Shown here: piece after piece, positions 1-10,549 of the stretch | Position numbering within the stretch: the stretch's first letter is position 1 | Layout: each line of letters starts with the position of its first letter | From: Hyperoodon ampullatus | Lineage: Eukaryota; Chordata; Mammalia; Artiodactyla; Ziphiidae | Length of the DNA stretch: 64,000 nucleotides | NCBI GenBank assembly: GCA_949752795.1 | Contig: OX457062.1 | Span: forward strand, 94,539,777-94,603,776 | Reading direction: 5' to 3' | The notes under the pieces: model-generated | The model's database searches: none | The model's input: only the letters and a program-made list of their open reading frames with translations | Told to the model about the DNA's origin: nothing | Program-made: the position numbers and the translations under genes

Positions 1-340
1 GCCTTAATATCCCCTCTTGGAGTCCAGCTCTGGAGGGAGGTGAAACAGGGAGGGTGAAGCAGGGTGGTCTGGGAGATCTGCTGTGCCCTGGGCCCAGCAT
101 CCCAAGAAAGGTTTCACTTCCAGTTTTGTCACTCACTGGCTGTCACCCAGACTCAGAGCTTTCTAGCTTGTCTTGAACCCGAGAAGAGTCCAGTGCCTTC
201 CAGACTTTAGTTCTCATCCTCATCTACTTCTCAGGGGTTCTGCACACAGATGCTCCCTTTGGGGATGCCTCAATTTTTGTAATGGTGCTACCCAGCGAGT
301 GGTTCATACAGTGTGCATAAAAGTTATCAGAAGAGCAAAA
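1..340. other. unique non-coding sequence
   Basis: I see no recognisable repeat, exon or regulatory motif in this stretch. It is moderately GC-rich and runs into old L1 sequence. Confidence 0.5.
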
Positions 341-648
341 CTGAAAATTAGAACCAACTTAAAAATCCATGAGTGACAAAACAAGCTGTACTTTGACAGT
401 TTGTAACATATAACATATACAACATGTAATCCAGAGCAATGGTTTCAAAAACTGTGGAGGGCTTCCCTGGTGATGCAGTGGTTGAGAGTCCGCCTGCCGA
501 TGCAGGGGACACAGGTTCGTGCCCCGGTCCGGGAAGATCCCACATGCCGCAGAGCGGCTGGGCCCGTGAGCCATGGCTGCTGAGCCTGCGCATCCGGAGC
601 CTGTGCTCCGCAACGGGAGAGGCCACAACAGTGAGAGGCCCACGTACC

Positions 649-690
<42 letters not shown>

Positions 691-1020
691 TGGAGATCTC
701 TGTACCAACACAAAAGGACATCCAAGACATGTTGCTGAGTGAAAAAAGCAAGTTGTAGAATGATTCATACAAGGTGACACTATGGGATAGGGGGAAGAAA
801 ATGGAAACTGATACATGCATGTATGTAAATGTTTAGGGAAAAAAGTCCACAAGGATGTAATAAACTGATAGCAATGGTTACTTCCAAGGGGAGGGGGAAA
901 TGATTACAATGGGCAGGGAGGCTCAAAGGAGACTTTAGCATTATCTGTAATGTCTTGGAATTTTTTAAGGGGGGAAAGTATTTATGCATTTCTTCTCTAA
1001 GTAAAAATTATTAATAAAAA
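341..1020 (+). repeat. old mammalian L1 (L1M) 3' UTR fragment
   Basis: The AT-rich sequence on both sides of the SINE at 460-687 reads like an old L1 3' region: a stretch of the type 'tgctgagtgaaaaaagcaagttg' shape near 730-760, then a poly-G/A patch and an AATAAA-like end near 1010. It is interrupted by the SINE, so it is older than the SINE. The exact subfamily is not assigned. Confidence 0.65.
460..687 (+). repeat. CHR SINE, short A-tailed form
   Basis: A tRNA-derived head starting GCTTCCCTGGTG carries the pol III A-box region and a B-box-like GGTTCGTGCCC. A body and a pure A tail of about 37 bases (651-687) follow. Flanking direct repeats AAAACTGTGGAG (448-459) and AAAATTGTGGAG (684-695) differ at one base and look like the target-site duplication. 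The long uninterrupted tail suggests a young copy, although such tails also lengthen by slippage. Confidence 0.95.
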
Positions 1021-2436
1021 CATCTGAGTTAATTGGATTTCCATATGGAAAAAAGTTCGTCTTGACCCCTAGCTCACATCAGACACAAAAAATCAATCCC
1101 AAATGGATCACAGATCCAACATGTCAAAGGTCTATTAATAAAGGCTTTAGAAGAAAACGTAGGAGAATACCTTCAAGAGGTTGAGGTAGGCAATTTTTTT
1201 TAAAAAACTGGACACAAAAGTCATTCACTATAAAGGAGAAAACCTATAAGTTAGACTCCATTAAATCAAGACACCTTCAAAGGGAGAGCTTCTGCTCACA
1301 GTATAATGCTGACGGCTGGCTGGTAAAAGTGGAGGGAGAGACAGAGGTGGAAAATCATCCTTCTGTAACCATTAAAGTAAAGATTGGTTCAGACAAGAAT
1401 CTTCAGTGGATGCTAAATCTAGGGGAAATTTTGATGAGAAGCAGAATAGTTGCATGGTCTTAAAGTGTATCCCCCTAGGTTGCTCATTAGTTTCAAAGAA
1501 AAATATCATAACTATACAGTGGAGAAACCAGACACCACCTTGACCAAATGATCAAAATTAACGTCATTAATGAGGAACAGAGGGAAATTGTGTGGCTCCA
1601 GATGTGAGACTTGGAGAAGGACACAATGTCATTCATACACTATTCCAGCTGGCCGTGCTGTATTTCCTCTAATCATAAGAAAATATCAGACAAACAAAAT
1701 GAGGGACATTCTATTTAAAAGGGAAAGGGAGAGGGACTGTATTCTTCCAAATGTCAATGTCATAAAAGACAAAGAAAGGCTATGGAAATGTTCCTGATTA
1801 AAGGGGACTAAAGAGACATGATGACAGAACAATACCTAATCCTTGATGAGATTATGTATTTGCTGGAGGGATGGGGGATGCTATAAAGGGCATCAGTAGA
1901 TCACCTGAAAAAAAATGGAATACAGATAGTAGAGTAGTATATCAATGTTAAATTGACTGAAGTTGATAGCCGTAGAGTGGTTATGTAAGGGATTATTCTG
2001 AAGAAATGTACACTTATACACTGAACTATTGGAGAGTAAAGATCGTCATGTATGTAACTTACTCTCACATGGTTCAGAAAAGCATCATGCATGTGTACAT
2101 GTGTATGCATGTGTGTATGTCTGGGAGGGGTTGTGGGAAGAGAGTGCAAATGATAAAGCAAATGAGGTAAAATGCTACCAGAAGTTGAATCCAAGTAAGA
2201 GCTATACTAGAACTCTTTGTTCTAATTTTGTTCTTGTAACTCTTCTGTAAATTTGAAAAAAAAAATTTTAACTTTAAAAATAGAAAGTGAAACAGCACGT
2301 CACAAAATGGAAGAAGTTAGATGTCCAAGAAAAAGTCATAACTGAAATATAAAAAGAATCCCTCCAGATAAATTAAAAATAGGTAAATTATCCACTAGAA
2401 AAATGGGTAAAAGACTTGAACAAGCACTTCACAAAA
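1021..2436 (+). repeat. old L1 ORF2 3' end and 3' UTR, with a second L1 fragment
   Basis: Translation near 1030-1140 gives degenerate L1 ORF2 C-terminal sequence (NWISIWKK followed by LDP), broken by stops. About 1300-2280 is a long old-L1 3' UTR ending in an A-rich tract. From about 2290 a second ORF2 C-terminal piece begins, with KWVKDLNKHF visible in broken frame near 2405-2430; it continues beyond the SINE to about 2720. All pieces are in plus orientation. There is no coding potential. Confidence 0.75.
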
Positions 2437-2450
2437 GATATTCAGGTGCG

Positions 2451-2664
2451 GGCTTCCCCGGTGGCGCAGTGGTTGCGAGTCCACCTACCGATGCAGGGGA
2501 CACGGGTTTGTGCCCCGGACCAGGAAGATCCCACATGCCGCGGAGTGGCTGGGCCCGTGAGCCATGGCCGCTGAGCCTGTGCGTCCAGAGCCTGTGCTCC
2601 GCAACGGGAGCGGCCACAGCAGTGAGAGGCCCGTGTACTGCAAAAAAAAAAAAAAAAAAAAAAA
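2451..2664 (+). repeat. CHR SINE, short A-tailed form
   Basis: Same structure as the copy at 460, with a 23-base A tail. The perfect 10-bp target-site duplication GATATTCAGG lies at 2437-2446 and 2666-2675. The element interrupts an L1 ORF2 remnant that continues after it. Confidence 0.95.
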
Positions 2665-2727
2665 TGATATTCAGGCACTCAGCTTCATTAGTCATCAGAG
2701 AAATGCAAATTAACACTGTAATGCAGT
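2665..2727 (+). repeat. continuation of old L1 ORF2 remnant
   Basis: The sequence after the SINE gives the L1 ORF2 C-terminal signature IREMQI in broken frame, continuing the piece before 2437. It ends at a GTT repeat. Confidence 0.6.
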
Positions 2728-2935
2728 TGTTGTTGTTGTTGTTTGTTTTTTAAGGCTTTTTTTCCTTTTTTTTACATTGAAGTATAGTTGATTTACAATG
2801 TTGAGTTAATTTCAGGTGTACAGCAAAGTGGTTCAGTTATAAACACACACACACATATATATGTATGTATTCTTTTTCAGATTCTTTTCCATTATAGGTT
2901 ATTACAAGGTATTGAATATAGTTTCCTGTGGGCAC
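2728..2935 (-). repeat. artiodactyl/cetacean L1 3' end, antisense
   Basis: The reverse complement ends with the L1 tail motifs CTGTACACCTGAAATTAACT and ATTGTAAATCAACTATACTT, which I recognise from whippomorph and ruminant L1 3' UTRs. A poly-T stretch (A tail on the minus strand) and a short CA/TA microsatellite at about 2842-2872 are included. The copy is strongly 5'-truncated. Confidence 0.8.
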
Positions 2936-3019
2936 TACCCTTGGCTTGGCTTCTTCCCCACGACAGACTCACCAAGGGGCGGTTGTGATGAGGGTGTGTG
3001 TACTCACTGGCTCCCCACC

Positions 3020-3175
3020 CCCCAGTTCCTTCCTTCAGTGAGTGGTGATGGAGCACCTGTGTGCCAGGCACGGTGCTGGATGCTGAGATGCAGGAAGGAA
3101 AGAACATCACCTGGTCCTCCAGGAGTTCTCAGTCCGGTGGGGTGCAGGGACCCCTAACCAGATCATATTGATGGA
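3020..3175 (-). repeat. L2 LINE 3' fragment, antisense
   Basis: Motifs GAGCACCTGTGTGCCAGGCA and a later 'ctcagtccggtgggg' are the reverse complement of the L2 3' end. The fragment is old and diverged. Confidence 0.6.
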
Positions 3176-3577
3176 GTGACGAGACAAGTAGGCGTGCTCA
3201 GCCCAGACTGGCCACTTCTTCCGGGAGGAGGTGATGCCCTGCCTGTCTTTGCCTCCCCCTTGAGAGGCACCACTTTCGCTTCTGCTGTCCCCTCCCCTGG
3301 CCACCCCACTCCCTGACCCAAGTGTTCCCCCAGCCCAAACCCCTTGCCTTTCTTCTCCTCAGTGCAACTGACACAGGCTGCCTTTTCAACCTGGCTGGAA
3401 GTTGAGAACAAACAGAGAATGCTGGAAGGCTGGCTGCCACAGACCAAATTTCTGATCCTGCCATGGCCAGCAGCCCAATCCCAAGTGCTGCCTTGTCCCA
3501 CAGCACTGCAGCTATTCCTCCCTCTCCAGCTTGACACCCATCCCTTCCTGAAAATTTGCACCAGGCAGGCATGCTCT
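3176..3577. other. unique non-coding sequence
   Basis: GC-rich sequence between an L2 fragment and a SINE. No exon-like or repeat signature is seen. Open frames here continue into the SINE and are not supported as genes. Confidence 0.4.
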
Positions 3578-3592
3578 GGGCAAATGGTTTTT

Positions 3593-3815
3593 GTTTTTGT
3601 TTTTTGTTTTGGTTTGGTTTTTTGCGGTACATGGGCCTCTCACTGTTGTGGCCTCTCCCGTTGTGGAGCACAGGCTCCGGACGCGCAGGCTCAGCGGCCA
3701 TGGCTCACGGGCCCAGCCGCTCCGCGACATGTGGGATCTTCCCGGACCGGGGCACGAACCCGTGTCCCCTGCATCGGCAGGCGGACTCTCAACCACTGCA
3801 CCACCAGGGAAGCCC
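3593..3815 (-). repeat. CHR SINE, short form, antisense
   Basis: The minus strand carries the full CHR head and body, with an interrupted T-rich tract at 3593-3621 in place of a pure tail. A perfect 15-bp target-site duplication beginning GGGCAAATGG lies at 3578-3592 and 3818-3832. The degraded tail suggests it is older than the copies at 460 and 2451. Confidence 0.95.
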
Positions 3816-3832
3816 AAGGGCAAATGGTTTTT

Positions 3833-4212
3833 ATCAGAAATAAAATGGTCTTATCAGAAATGGGCCTCACGCCCCTCCCCCTCCACAACAACCTCAGACG
3901 CTCTGATATCTTTACCCCATGCCCAAGAACTGGTCAAGGTTCTTCTCCTACACAGGCATTGCCAGAAAACTTTGCACACAGAAGGGTGGGGAGAAAGGAT
4001 TTGGAAGAAAGGAGAGGATGGCAGTGTGAAGAATCTGGAGGGGGTACCATATTGGGGGATTAAAGTGCCCACAAGACTCTCTCCTTCCATATGCCCCATT
4101 TGCAACTCCCCCTCCCACCCATGATACCCTTTAATCCTCACAATATCTTTAAATTAAAGATGTCTTAAAGGAATGAGATAACTTGCCTAAGGAGAAGAAA
4201 CAAATGTATATT
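3833..4212. other. unique non-coding sequence
   Basis: I see no repeat or gene signature here; it separates a SINE and an LTR. Confidence 0.4.
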
Positions 4213-4735
4213 GAGCAGGGTCCACTGGGGCTGCGGTGGACAGAAAAATGCCCCTAAGGTGTCCACATTCTAATCCCCCAAACCCATGAAATATGTTCCC
4301 TTACATGGCAATGGGGACTTTGCAGATGTGATTAAGTCAAGGGTTTTGAGATGGAGAGATGATCCTGGATTATCCGGGTGGGCCCAATCTAATCACAAGA
4401 GTCCTTATAAATAAAAGAGAGAGGCAGGAGAGCTGGAATCAGAACGATACAGGGTGAGAAAGACTTCACTGGTCGTTGGTGGCTTTGAAGCTGGGGAGAG
4501 GGAGCCAAGGAATGCAGCAGCCTCCAGAGCTGGGAAAGGCAAGAAAACACATCCCCTCCTGGAGCCTCCAGAAAGGAAGGGAGTCCCGCCTATACCTTGA
4601 TTTCAGCCCAGTTAGACCCTCGCTAGACTTCTAGATCCCCTGTTAGACTTCTGACCTCCTGAACTGTAAGATAATGAATGTGCATTGTTTAAAGCCCCTA
4701 AATGTGTGGCAGTCTGTGACAGCAGTGAGGACACT
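4213..4735 (+). repeat. MaLR (MLT1-type) solo LTR
   Basis: Characteristic MLT1 blocks appear in order: GACTTTGCAGATGTGATTAAG (shortened here to its core), a 'cctggattatccgggtggg' block, 'caatctaatcacaagagtcc', and near the end a 'cctcctgaactgtaagata' block followed by a run resembling the LTR terminus. No internal retroviral coding sequence flanks it, so it is a solitary LTR. It is a relic of an ancient endogenous retrovirus-like element. Confidence 0.85.
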
Positions 4736-6765
4736 CACCCAAGTACCTCACAGAGGGCAAGGAGTCCACCCACAGCACTGCCTGTGTTGGTCTTGGCAAC
4801 CCCATGGGTGGACATGATTTCCCATTTCGTGGATGAGGGCACTAAGGCTCATTCAGGCCCCAGGTCACCAGCTAGTCTTAGGCCTGGGCTCTTCAGAAGC
4901 AGAGCCTGAAGCAAGGATTCAGGTTCATGACTTCTTGAGGGAGCGCTCTTCAGGCAAAGGCAGAGGAGAGGGGGAAACAGCAGAGGGAAGGACATAAGGA
5001 AGGGTGGGGTCTCAGGGCAAGGCCACACTTGGCCTGATGCATGGGTCACTCTGGAACGTAAATCAGCCAAGAAAGTGACCCCACTCCCAGCAGGGGGCTC
5101 AGCCCTTGGTACCTCAAGTTGGCCGTCGTTGGTTGGTTGATGGCTGCCCTGAGGAGTGGCTGGGGGTAACGCCCCTCCCCTGCAGACGGGGTAGCTGTGA
5201 GCAGTCAGCAGCCCACACTCACGCAGCTGCAGGTGGACGAGTCACAACAGCATCCACACGGGTCTGGCGTTTCCCCGTCTCCTGCAGGAGGAGTAGAGAG
5301 ACCACGGCCAGGGGTGTTTGTAGGCTGCCCAGAGAGCCTTGTGCACCAGTGCACGGAGAAGGGGCAGTGGTGGCTTGACCCTGAGACACACGTTCAGGCC
5401 TGTGAGGTGCCGGGACGAGGTGGGGGGGCCCCCACGGTGCCAGGTCTCCCCATCCAGAGCGGTACCCAGCCCACAACCCCACTCGTCCACTGGCAGGAGC
5501 TGCTTCCCAGGAACCTGCAGCGTCAGCAGTCCCCCAGTCCCCCCTCCCTCCCCAGATCCAATTCTCTGAGGAAATTGGATGTTAATAGTGCTCACAGTTC
5601 TCTCTTCCTTCTCCTTCCCCTCCCCTCCTTCTTTCGGATCCTGTCCCTGCAGCTATTAATATCCAACTTGAACTAAACCGCAACTGTGTTTCAACTTTCC
5701 TGTTTTCTTTGCCACAAGCGGGGCTGTTTCTCCAAGGGCGGTGGTGGGACCTGGGATGCTCCTCCATCCCAGCCCTGTGCTCTGATGGCTGGTAATACGC
5801 AATGTAACTACCAGGTCTAGGAGGAAAATGAAAGTTTCATTTTCTGCATGTTTTATGTAGCGGCGTCTTCCGCTCCCATCAGGAACCTTTGCATCCATTT
5901 CACAGGCCGGCCTAATGGAGCAGAAATGTGCTCTCCGGGGAGGCCGGCATCCTGCCATGGGGAGCGCCAGGAGGGTCTCAGCCCATCAGCCACTTGCCAC
6001 AGTCTGGTGGCCTGGAACGGCCAGTTCTTCTTGTTCTTTCCCCTTGTCAGGACAGGACAAAGGAAGGAGGGTGGCAGGAATCACAGGCAAGAGGATGTCA
6101 GGGCAAGAGTCTGGAAGCCTGTCCAGAGGACCAGCAAGGTGGCACCTGCCATTTGGAGAGGGGTCTGCTGCTTCCCATGTCTTATCAGCCCTTCAAGGAT
6201 CCTGAGAGGAGTGCTGGGGTCACCCCAGTTCATAGATGGGGAAGCCCATGCCCAGACTGTCCTCAGGCCTTGCCTGTGGATACCCGTCTGGGTCAGGAAT
6301 GGGGCTGGGGTCTCCTGACTCACAAGCCCCACCCCACCCCAGGCTCTAGTCCCTGACTCCAGGCCAAACTGCCACTCCCTAACCCCTTCCCTCTCAGACC
6401 AGCAGTCAGCTGGGGTATGTGTTTCCCCACAGGCCTCCTGGCCCCAGAACCCCATCTCCTCATCCCCACGCCAGAGAGCAGGCGGAGACGAGAGTTGACT
6501 TTAAACCCTCCAGAGCCAGCTGTCACAAGGTCCCTCTCCCAGCCCAGGCACACAGCCCCACCAGGACCCCCAGACATCGTCCTGGGGGCCACTTTTTCCC
6601 GGAGGCAGGCTGGGAAATTTCCCTCACTTCTGAGGGAAATTCATCCGTGGCTGATCTGCCTGGGACAAAGGGGCCCTAGATGATGACCCCAGAGAACTGT
6701 GGATTTGGCTAACGGCCACAGAGCACTTGGCCAAGTTGACCGACACAGCAGGTAGCTGGCCTTTT
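4736..6765. other. unique GC-rich non-coding sequence
   Basis: No long repeat or protein family is recognised in these 2 kb. A slightly AT-rich patch at about 5560-5860 sits between GC-rich flanks and could be conserved, but there is no direct evidence. Open frames of 100-160 codons here are typical of GC-rich DNA and are not supported. Confidence 0.4.
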
Positions 6766-6769
6766 AATT

Positions 6770-7070
6770 ACTGAAGTAGCTGCTTTTGTGGAGCTCCTGC
6801 TGGGTGCCATGCACTGCACGGGGAGTGTTACCTGAGCCATCTCACACACGTGTGCATCAGCTCTGCAACTGATGCACATGTTTCGGGAAATATTCCTGTT
6901 TTACAGACCAGAGAACAGTCCCCACATGTGAAGGCCCATATGGTCTCATTGCATCTTCTTAATCCCTAGAGGACTTCCAGCAGAGAGGATGAGTCTCCTT
7001 TCGCTGAAGAGGATGGGGAGGCTCAGAGAGGTTAGGCAACTCGCCCAAGGTCCCCCAGCACTGACAAGTC
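6770..7070 (-). repeat. MIR fragments, antisense
   Basis: Two diverged MIR-like blocks are visible. One has TTTTACAGACCAGAGAAC near 6898. The other is near 7010-7055 and has GGCTCAGAGAGGTTAGGCAA. Confidence 0.65.
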
Positions 7071-7500
7071 CAGATCAGTGCAGCACCCATCCCTGGCCTG
7101 TGTGAGCCCAAGGCCTGGGCTGTCTCCCAGGCAGGGGGAGGGGCTTCTCTGTCCAGGACAGGCTTTACACACCGGACATTGGCCAGGGGAGCCTGAGGAC
7201 CCTCCCCCCACACGCTGTCCACAGACAAGCCCCTGCCACACAGCCGGCCAACAGGACACTTTGCCCTAGGAGGGGAAAAGCCCCACCCTGGCCCTTCCCA
7301 GGACACTGCTCCCCTGAGTCTGTTCTGGGGACACGTGCATCCCTTCAGTGGGCATCTATTGAGCACCTGTTCCTGCCAGATGCTGTGCTAGTTTGAGAAC
7401 GCATGGCCAGTGACCTGCAGAGCCCACCGAGGGGTCCCAGCTCACCATCCCCACCCCCCGGGGTCTGGTCATCATTCCACCCAACTACATGCTGCCTGTT
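7071..7500. other. unique GC-rich non-coding sequence
   Basis: No repeat, exon or regulatory signature is seen. Confidence 0.4.
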
Positions 7501-7504
7501 TCAC

Positions 7505-7615
7505 ACACTCCCAGAAATGCAAACGTGTGCACACACGCACACATATGCACACACTCCTGTCTGTGCAATCATTCTCACGTAAGCATGTGTGCGTACACAC
7601 ACACACACACACACA
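7505..7615. repeat. CA-rich / (CA)n microsatellite
   Basis: A loose CA-rich stretch at 7525-7560 is followed by an alternating purine-pyrimidine tract at about 7584-7615 that ends in roughly twelve CA units, preceded by TGTGTGCG. Confidence 0.9.
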
Positions 7616-7934
7616 GCCTTCACTAAACTAGGTCAGGCCCTCCAGCCAAAGTGAGGATGAACAGAACAGATGGAGGTATGTGGTGGCTCAGCAGACCAAG
7701 CCCTGGACGAAGAGGATGTAGAGGAGAGACGGAGAGGGGACAGGGAGGGTATGAGCTGCAGGGAGGAACGGCAGCCTCAGGGCCAGCAGGCCCTCACTGC
7801 AGGGAGCCCTGGGTGTGAATCTGACATCGACGTTGGAAAGGCCAGACTCAGGCAGCCCTGCAGCAGCGTAGATGTGGCTTGGGAGGCGGGTGAGGATAAG
7901 AGTCGGCAGCTTCAGCACGTGGGGCCCTGGGGAA
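7616..7934. other. unique non-coding sequence
   Basis: No repeat or gene signature is recognised. Confidence 0.4.
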
Positions 7935-8080
7935 GGGTCACAGACCTGCTCTGAGCCTCCGTTTCCCCATCTGTAAAATGGGGATGATGATAGTTGATAT
8001 CTGACGGGTCGGTTGTGGAGACGACGTGAGATGGAGTGCGGGGTGTGGAAGGACCTCGGAGGTGTGAATCGCATGTAGGG
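7935..8080 (+). repeat. MIR SINE
   Basis: The MIR core CCCCATCTGTAAAATGGGGA (about 7965-7984) is preceded by TCTGAGCCTCCGTTT. It is an ancient tRNA-derived SINE and is diverged. Confidence 0.75.
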
Positions 8081-8463
8081 CGATTGTAACTGCTGTGCTC
8101 CCACCCTGCCCATGACAGTGAGCACAGACTAAGTGTGCACTCCATGGCGGGGGGGACAATAAGCCTCCAAAGTCTCCCCTGCTGCCACCCACCAAGTCCT
8201 TTAAAGCAAATTAAGGCAAATCTCCAGAAGGTCCCTGTTGAAATACACATGGATTCCTGGGAAGGCTCTCCCATTATCTCTTTAACAGAGACTAGTCATT
8301 AGGCTCGGTCAGTTGGAGGGTTGGCTTTGATTTTAGAGATAGGTGTACAGGGGAGTATAGGAGAATGTGGTCTGGAAGAAGAGCCCAGAACTATCCAGGG
8401 ACAGATGAGGACAGTCTGCAGGGGAGGGGTTGAGCGGGGCAGAGTCGGGTTCAGATCGGGGGA

Positions 8464-8582
8464 ATGTGGAGGATCCTCTCCAGCTGCAGGGGTGGGGTCC
8501 GAGGCAGGGGCCTCCTGGGCTTCACAGGCCAGCACAAGGGATTGGGGACAAGGGTGCAGGCTCAGATGAGGGATGACAGTGC
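8464..8582 (+). repeat. arm 1 of an unassigned inverted repeat
   Basis: This 119-bp segment matches the reverse complement of 10431-10549 at 112 of 119 positions without gaps (my manual count, about 94%). The flanks beyond both ends do not clearly match. It does not resemble any repeat family I know. The conceptual translations of both arms are therefore nearly the same, but I do not take this as a protein. Confidence 0.9.
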
Positions 8583-8679
8583 AAGGCTGCAGTTTTCACA
8601 CTGGTTTTATTTTGTGGCAGAATCCTGTTTTCATACATTTTACCTAGAAACAAAATACAGATCAAAGAGAAGGGAGCAG

Positions 8680-9056
8680 GGCTTCCCTGGTGGCGCAGTG
8701 GTTAAGAATCCACCTGCCAATGCAGGGGACACAGGTTCGAGCCCTGGTTCAGGAAGATCCCACATGCCACGGAGCAACTAAACCCGTGTGCCACAACTAC
8801 TGAGCCTGCGCTCTGGAGCCTATGAGCCACAACTACTGAGCCTGTGCTCTAGAGCCGTAAGCCACAACTACTGAAGCCCACACGCCTAGAGCCCGTGCTC
8901 CTCAACAAGAGAAGCCACCGCAATGAGAAGCCCGCGTACCACAACGAAGAGTAGCCCCCGCTCGCTGCAACTAGAGAAAGCCCACGCGCAGCAACAAAAC
9001 CCAACACAGCCAAAAATAAATAAATAAAATAAATAAATTTATTTAAAAAAAAAAAA
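8680..9056 (+). repeat. CHR SINE, long form with (TAAA)n-type tail
   Basis: The head GCTTCCCTGGTGGCGCAGTGG and B-box GGTTCGAGCCC are followed by a longer body with repeated 'ccacaactactga' units, ending in AAATAAATAAATA and an A run. The perfect 14-bp target-site duplication AGAGAAGGGAGCAG lies at 8666-8679 and 9061-9074. The extra internal 'ccacaactactgagcctg' unit is a small tandem expansion. Confidence 0.95.
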
Positions 9057-9074
9057 GGAGAGAGAAGGGAGCAG

Positions 9075-9700
9075 CCCTGACTCAAAAGGAGATTGGGAGG
9101 AGGGGCAAAGATTTGATCACTCAACTCCCCCATTGCCCTCCCCATCATGGCATCTCCAGGACATCCCTGAAGGCCTTGGGCCCCCAGGGACCCAGTTTGC
9201 AAACCACCAGCCTTAATGTAAACAGCAGTGACCCTGAAGTCAATTCAGGCCATCTTACCTGAAGTCTCTAAGGTCGCTCCCAGCTGTGACATTCTAGGTG
9301 GTCTAGGGAGGGTGGCCAGGAAAAATCTTTACTGCTGAGGGCCACGCTAAAGTCATATGACCGGGGAGGGTTCAGCCAGGCTTTGAGGTCACACTTCCTT
9401 CTCCCTGAGCCCTGACCCTGAGCTCAAGCACAGACCTCCATGGACACCTGGGGTTGATGCCCAAGAACCCGTGAGAGAGAACAAAGGATGAGGTGTGGGT
9501 CCAGTCCAAGGGGGCCCACGATCCCCCACTTCCCACAAGTCTCCCCACATGTATCTGATGGTTTCATTCCTGTATCATTTCCACGTGGGGTCGGTGGATG
9601 GATATCACGTGGTCCAGGCCTGAGCCTGAGACACATCTACCAGGTCCATCACTTCCCGGCTAAGCCTTCCCAAGCCGTCAAGAAGCATTATCACATTTTC
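9075..9700. other. unique non-coding sequence
   Basis: It lies between the arms of the inverted repeat. No gene or repeat signature is recognised. Confidence 0.4.
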
Positions 9701-9850
9701 TCTCCTCAGAAACCCCGGGGGGCCAGGAGGGCAGAGATGATTATCTTCCTTATAAAGCTGAGAGAAGTAGGGCTCAGTGAGATGAAGGGACTCACCAAGG
9801 TCAACCTTGGCAGAGCTATACCTACGACCAGGTCTCCTCCCGGGTGCCAC
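9700..9850 (-). repeat. MIR fragment, antisense
   Basis: GGGCTCAGTGAGATGAAGGG followed by 'actcaccaaggtcaa' resembles the reverse complement of the MIR core. It is highly diverged. Confidence 0.5.
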
Positions 9851-10430
9851 TTCTGTGGGGCTCAGCTGCCCAGCCTGCAAGGCTCTCTGCCCCAGGGACA
9901 GGTGGAGATGCCCAGGGTTCCATCTGGAGGGCAGTGGGTGCACAGGTCCATGATTGGCAAGAGAGGTTGGCTCCAAAGAGGCAGTGGGGCAGGGCACCAG
10001 GGGCTCAAGGGGCAGCAAAGGTCTTGACCCATCCTTGGGCGCTCAGCACTGCACTGCCACTCAGGAGAGTGAAGTTTGACCCTAGTAATCGGGTCAGCAG
10101 GTGGACAAAAGCCACTGCTACAGATGAACCAGCATGACCTGGCCCCTCCCTCAAGGCAAGGACTGCAACAGACTCCCAGGAAGAAGGCTCTGGCCCTCGG
10201 AGTAGAGGAAGAACTGGGGTCTGACAGATGCCCCTGGCTGTGTCCTAACCTCACACTCCAGGGCTGCATGGAAGGGAAGGGGGTTCTGGAGCCCTTGCGG
10301 GAGCCCCAGATCCAGGGTCTGGAGCAAGACTTGGATGGAGAAGGGGTGGGGGAGGATGACGTGCTGTCCTATCAAAGGGTGGGGCATGCAGCAGGGACTC
10401 AGAGTTGGCAGAAGGAATGCAAAGCAGCTG

Positions 10431-10549
10431 GCACTGTCATCCCTCATCTGAGCCTGCACCCTGGTCCCAACTCCCTCGTGCTGGCCTGTGAAGACCAGGA
10501 GGCCCCTGCCTCGGCCCCCGCCCCTGCAGCTGGAGAGGATCCTCCACAT
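10431..10549 (-). repeat. arm 2 of an unassigned inverted repeat
   Basis: This is the partner of 8464-8582 in opposite orientation, 1848 bp away. The seven differences are all substitutions. The arms could form a long stem in single-stranded DNA or RNA. Confidence 0.9.

Noticed and set aside
3344..4063. 239-codon plus-strand open frame
   Set aside because: It reads through an antisense CHR SINE (3593-3815). The same peptide words recur at the other SINEs, so it is repeat-derived.
4213..4735. Full endogenous retrovirus around the MaLR LTRs
   Set aside because: No gag, pol or env remnant and no second LTR in the same orientation close by. These are solo LTRs.
8464..8582. Shared peptide encoded at 8464 (plus strand) and 10549 (minus strand)
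   Set aside because: The likeness follows from the inverted DNA repeat. Other frames are equally alike, and nothing shows selection on the protein.
8680..8760. tRNA-like pol III boxes in the CHR SINE heads
   Set aside because: These are tRNA-derived SINE promoters. They lack a complete cloverleaf and acceptor stem, so no tRNA gene is called.
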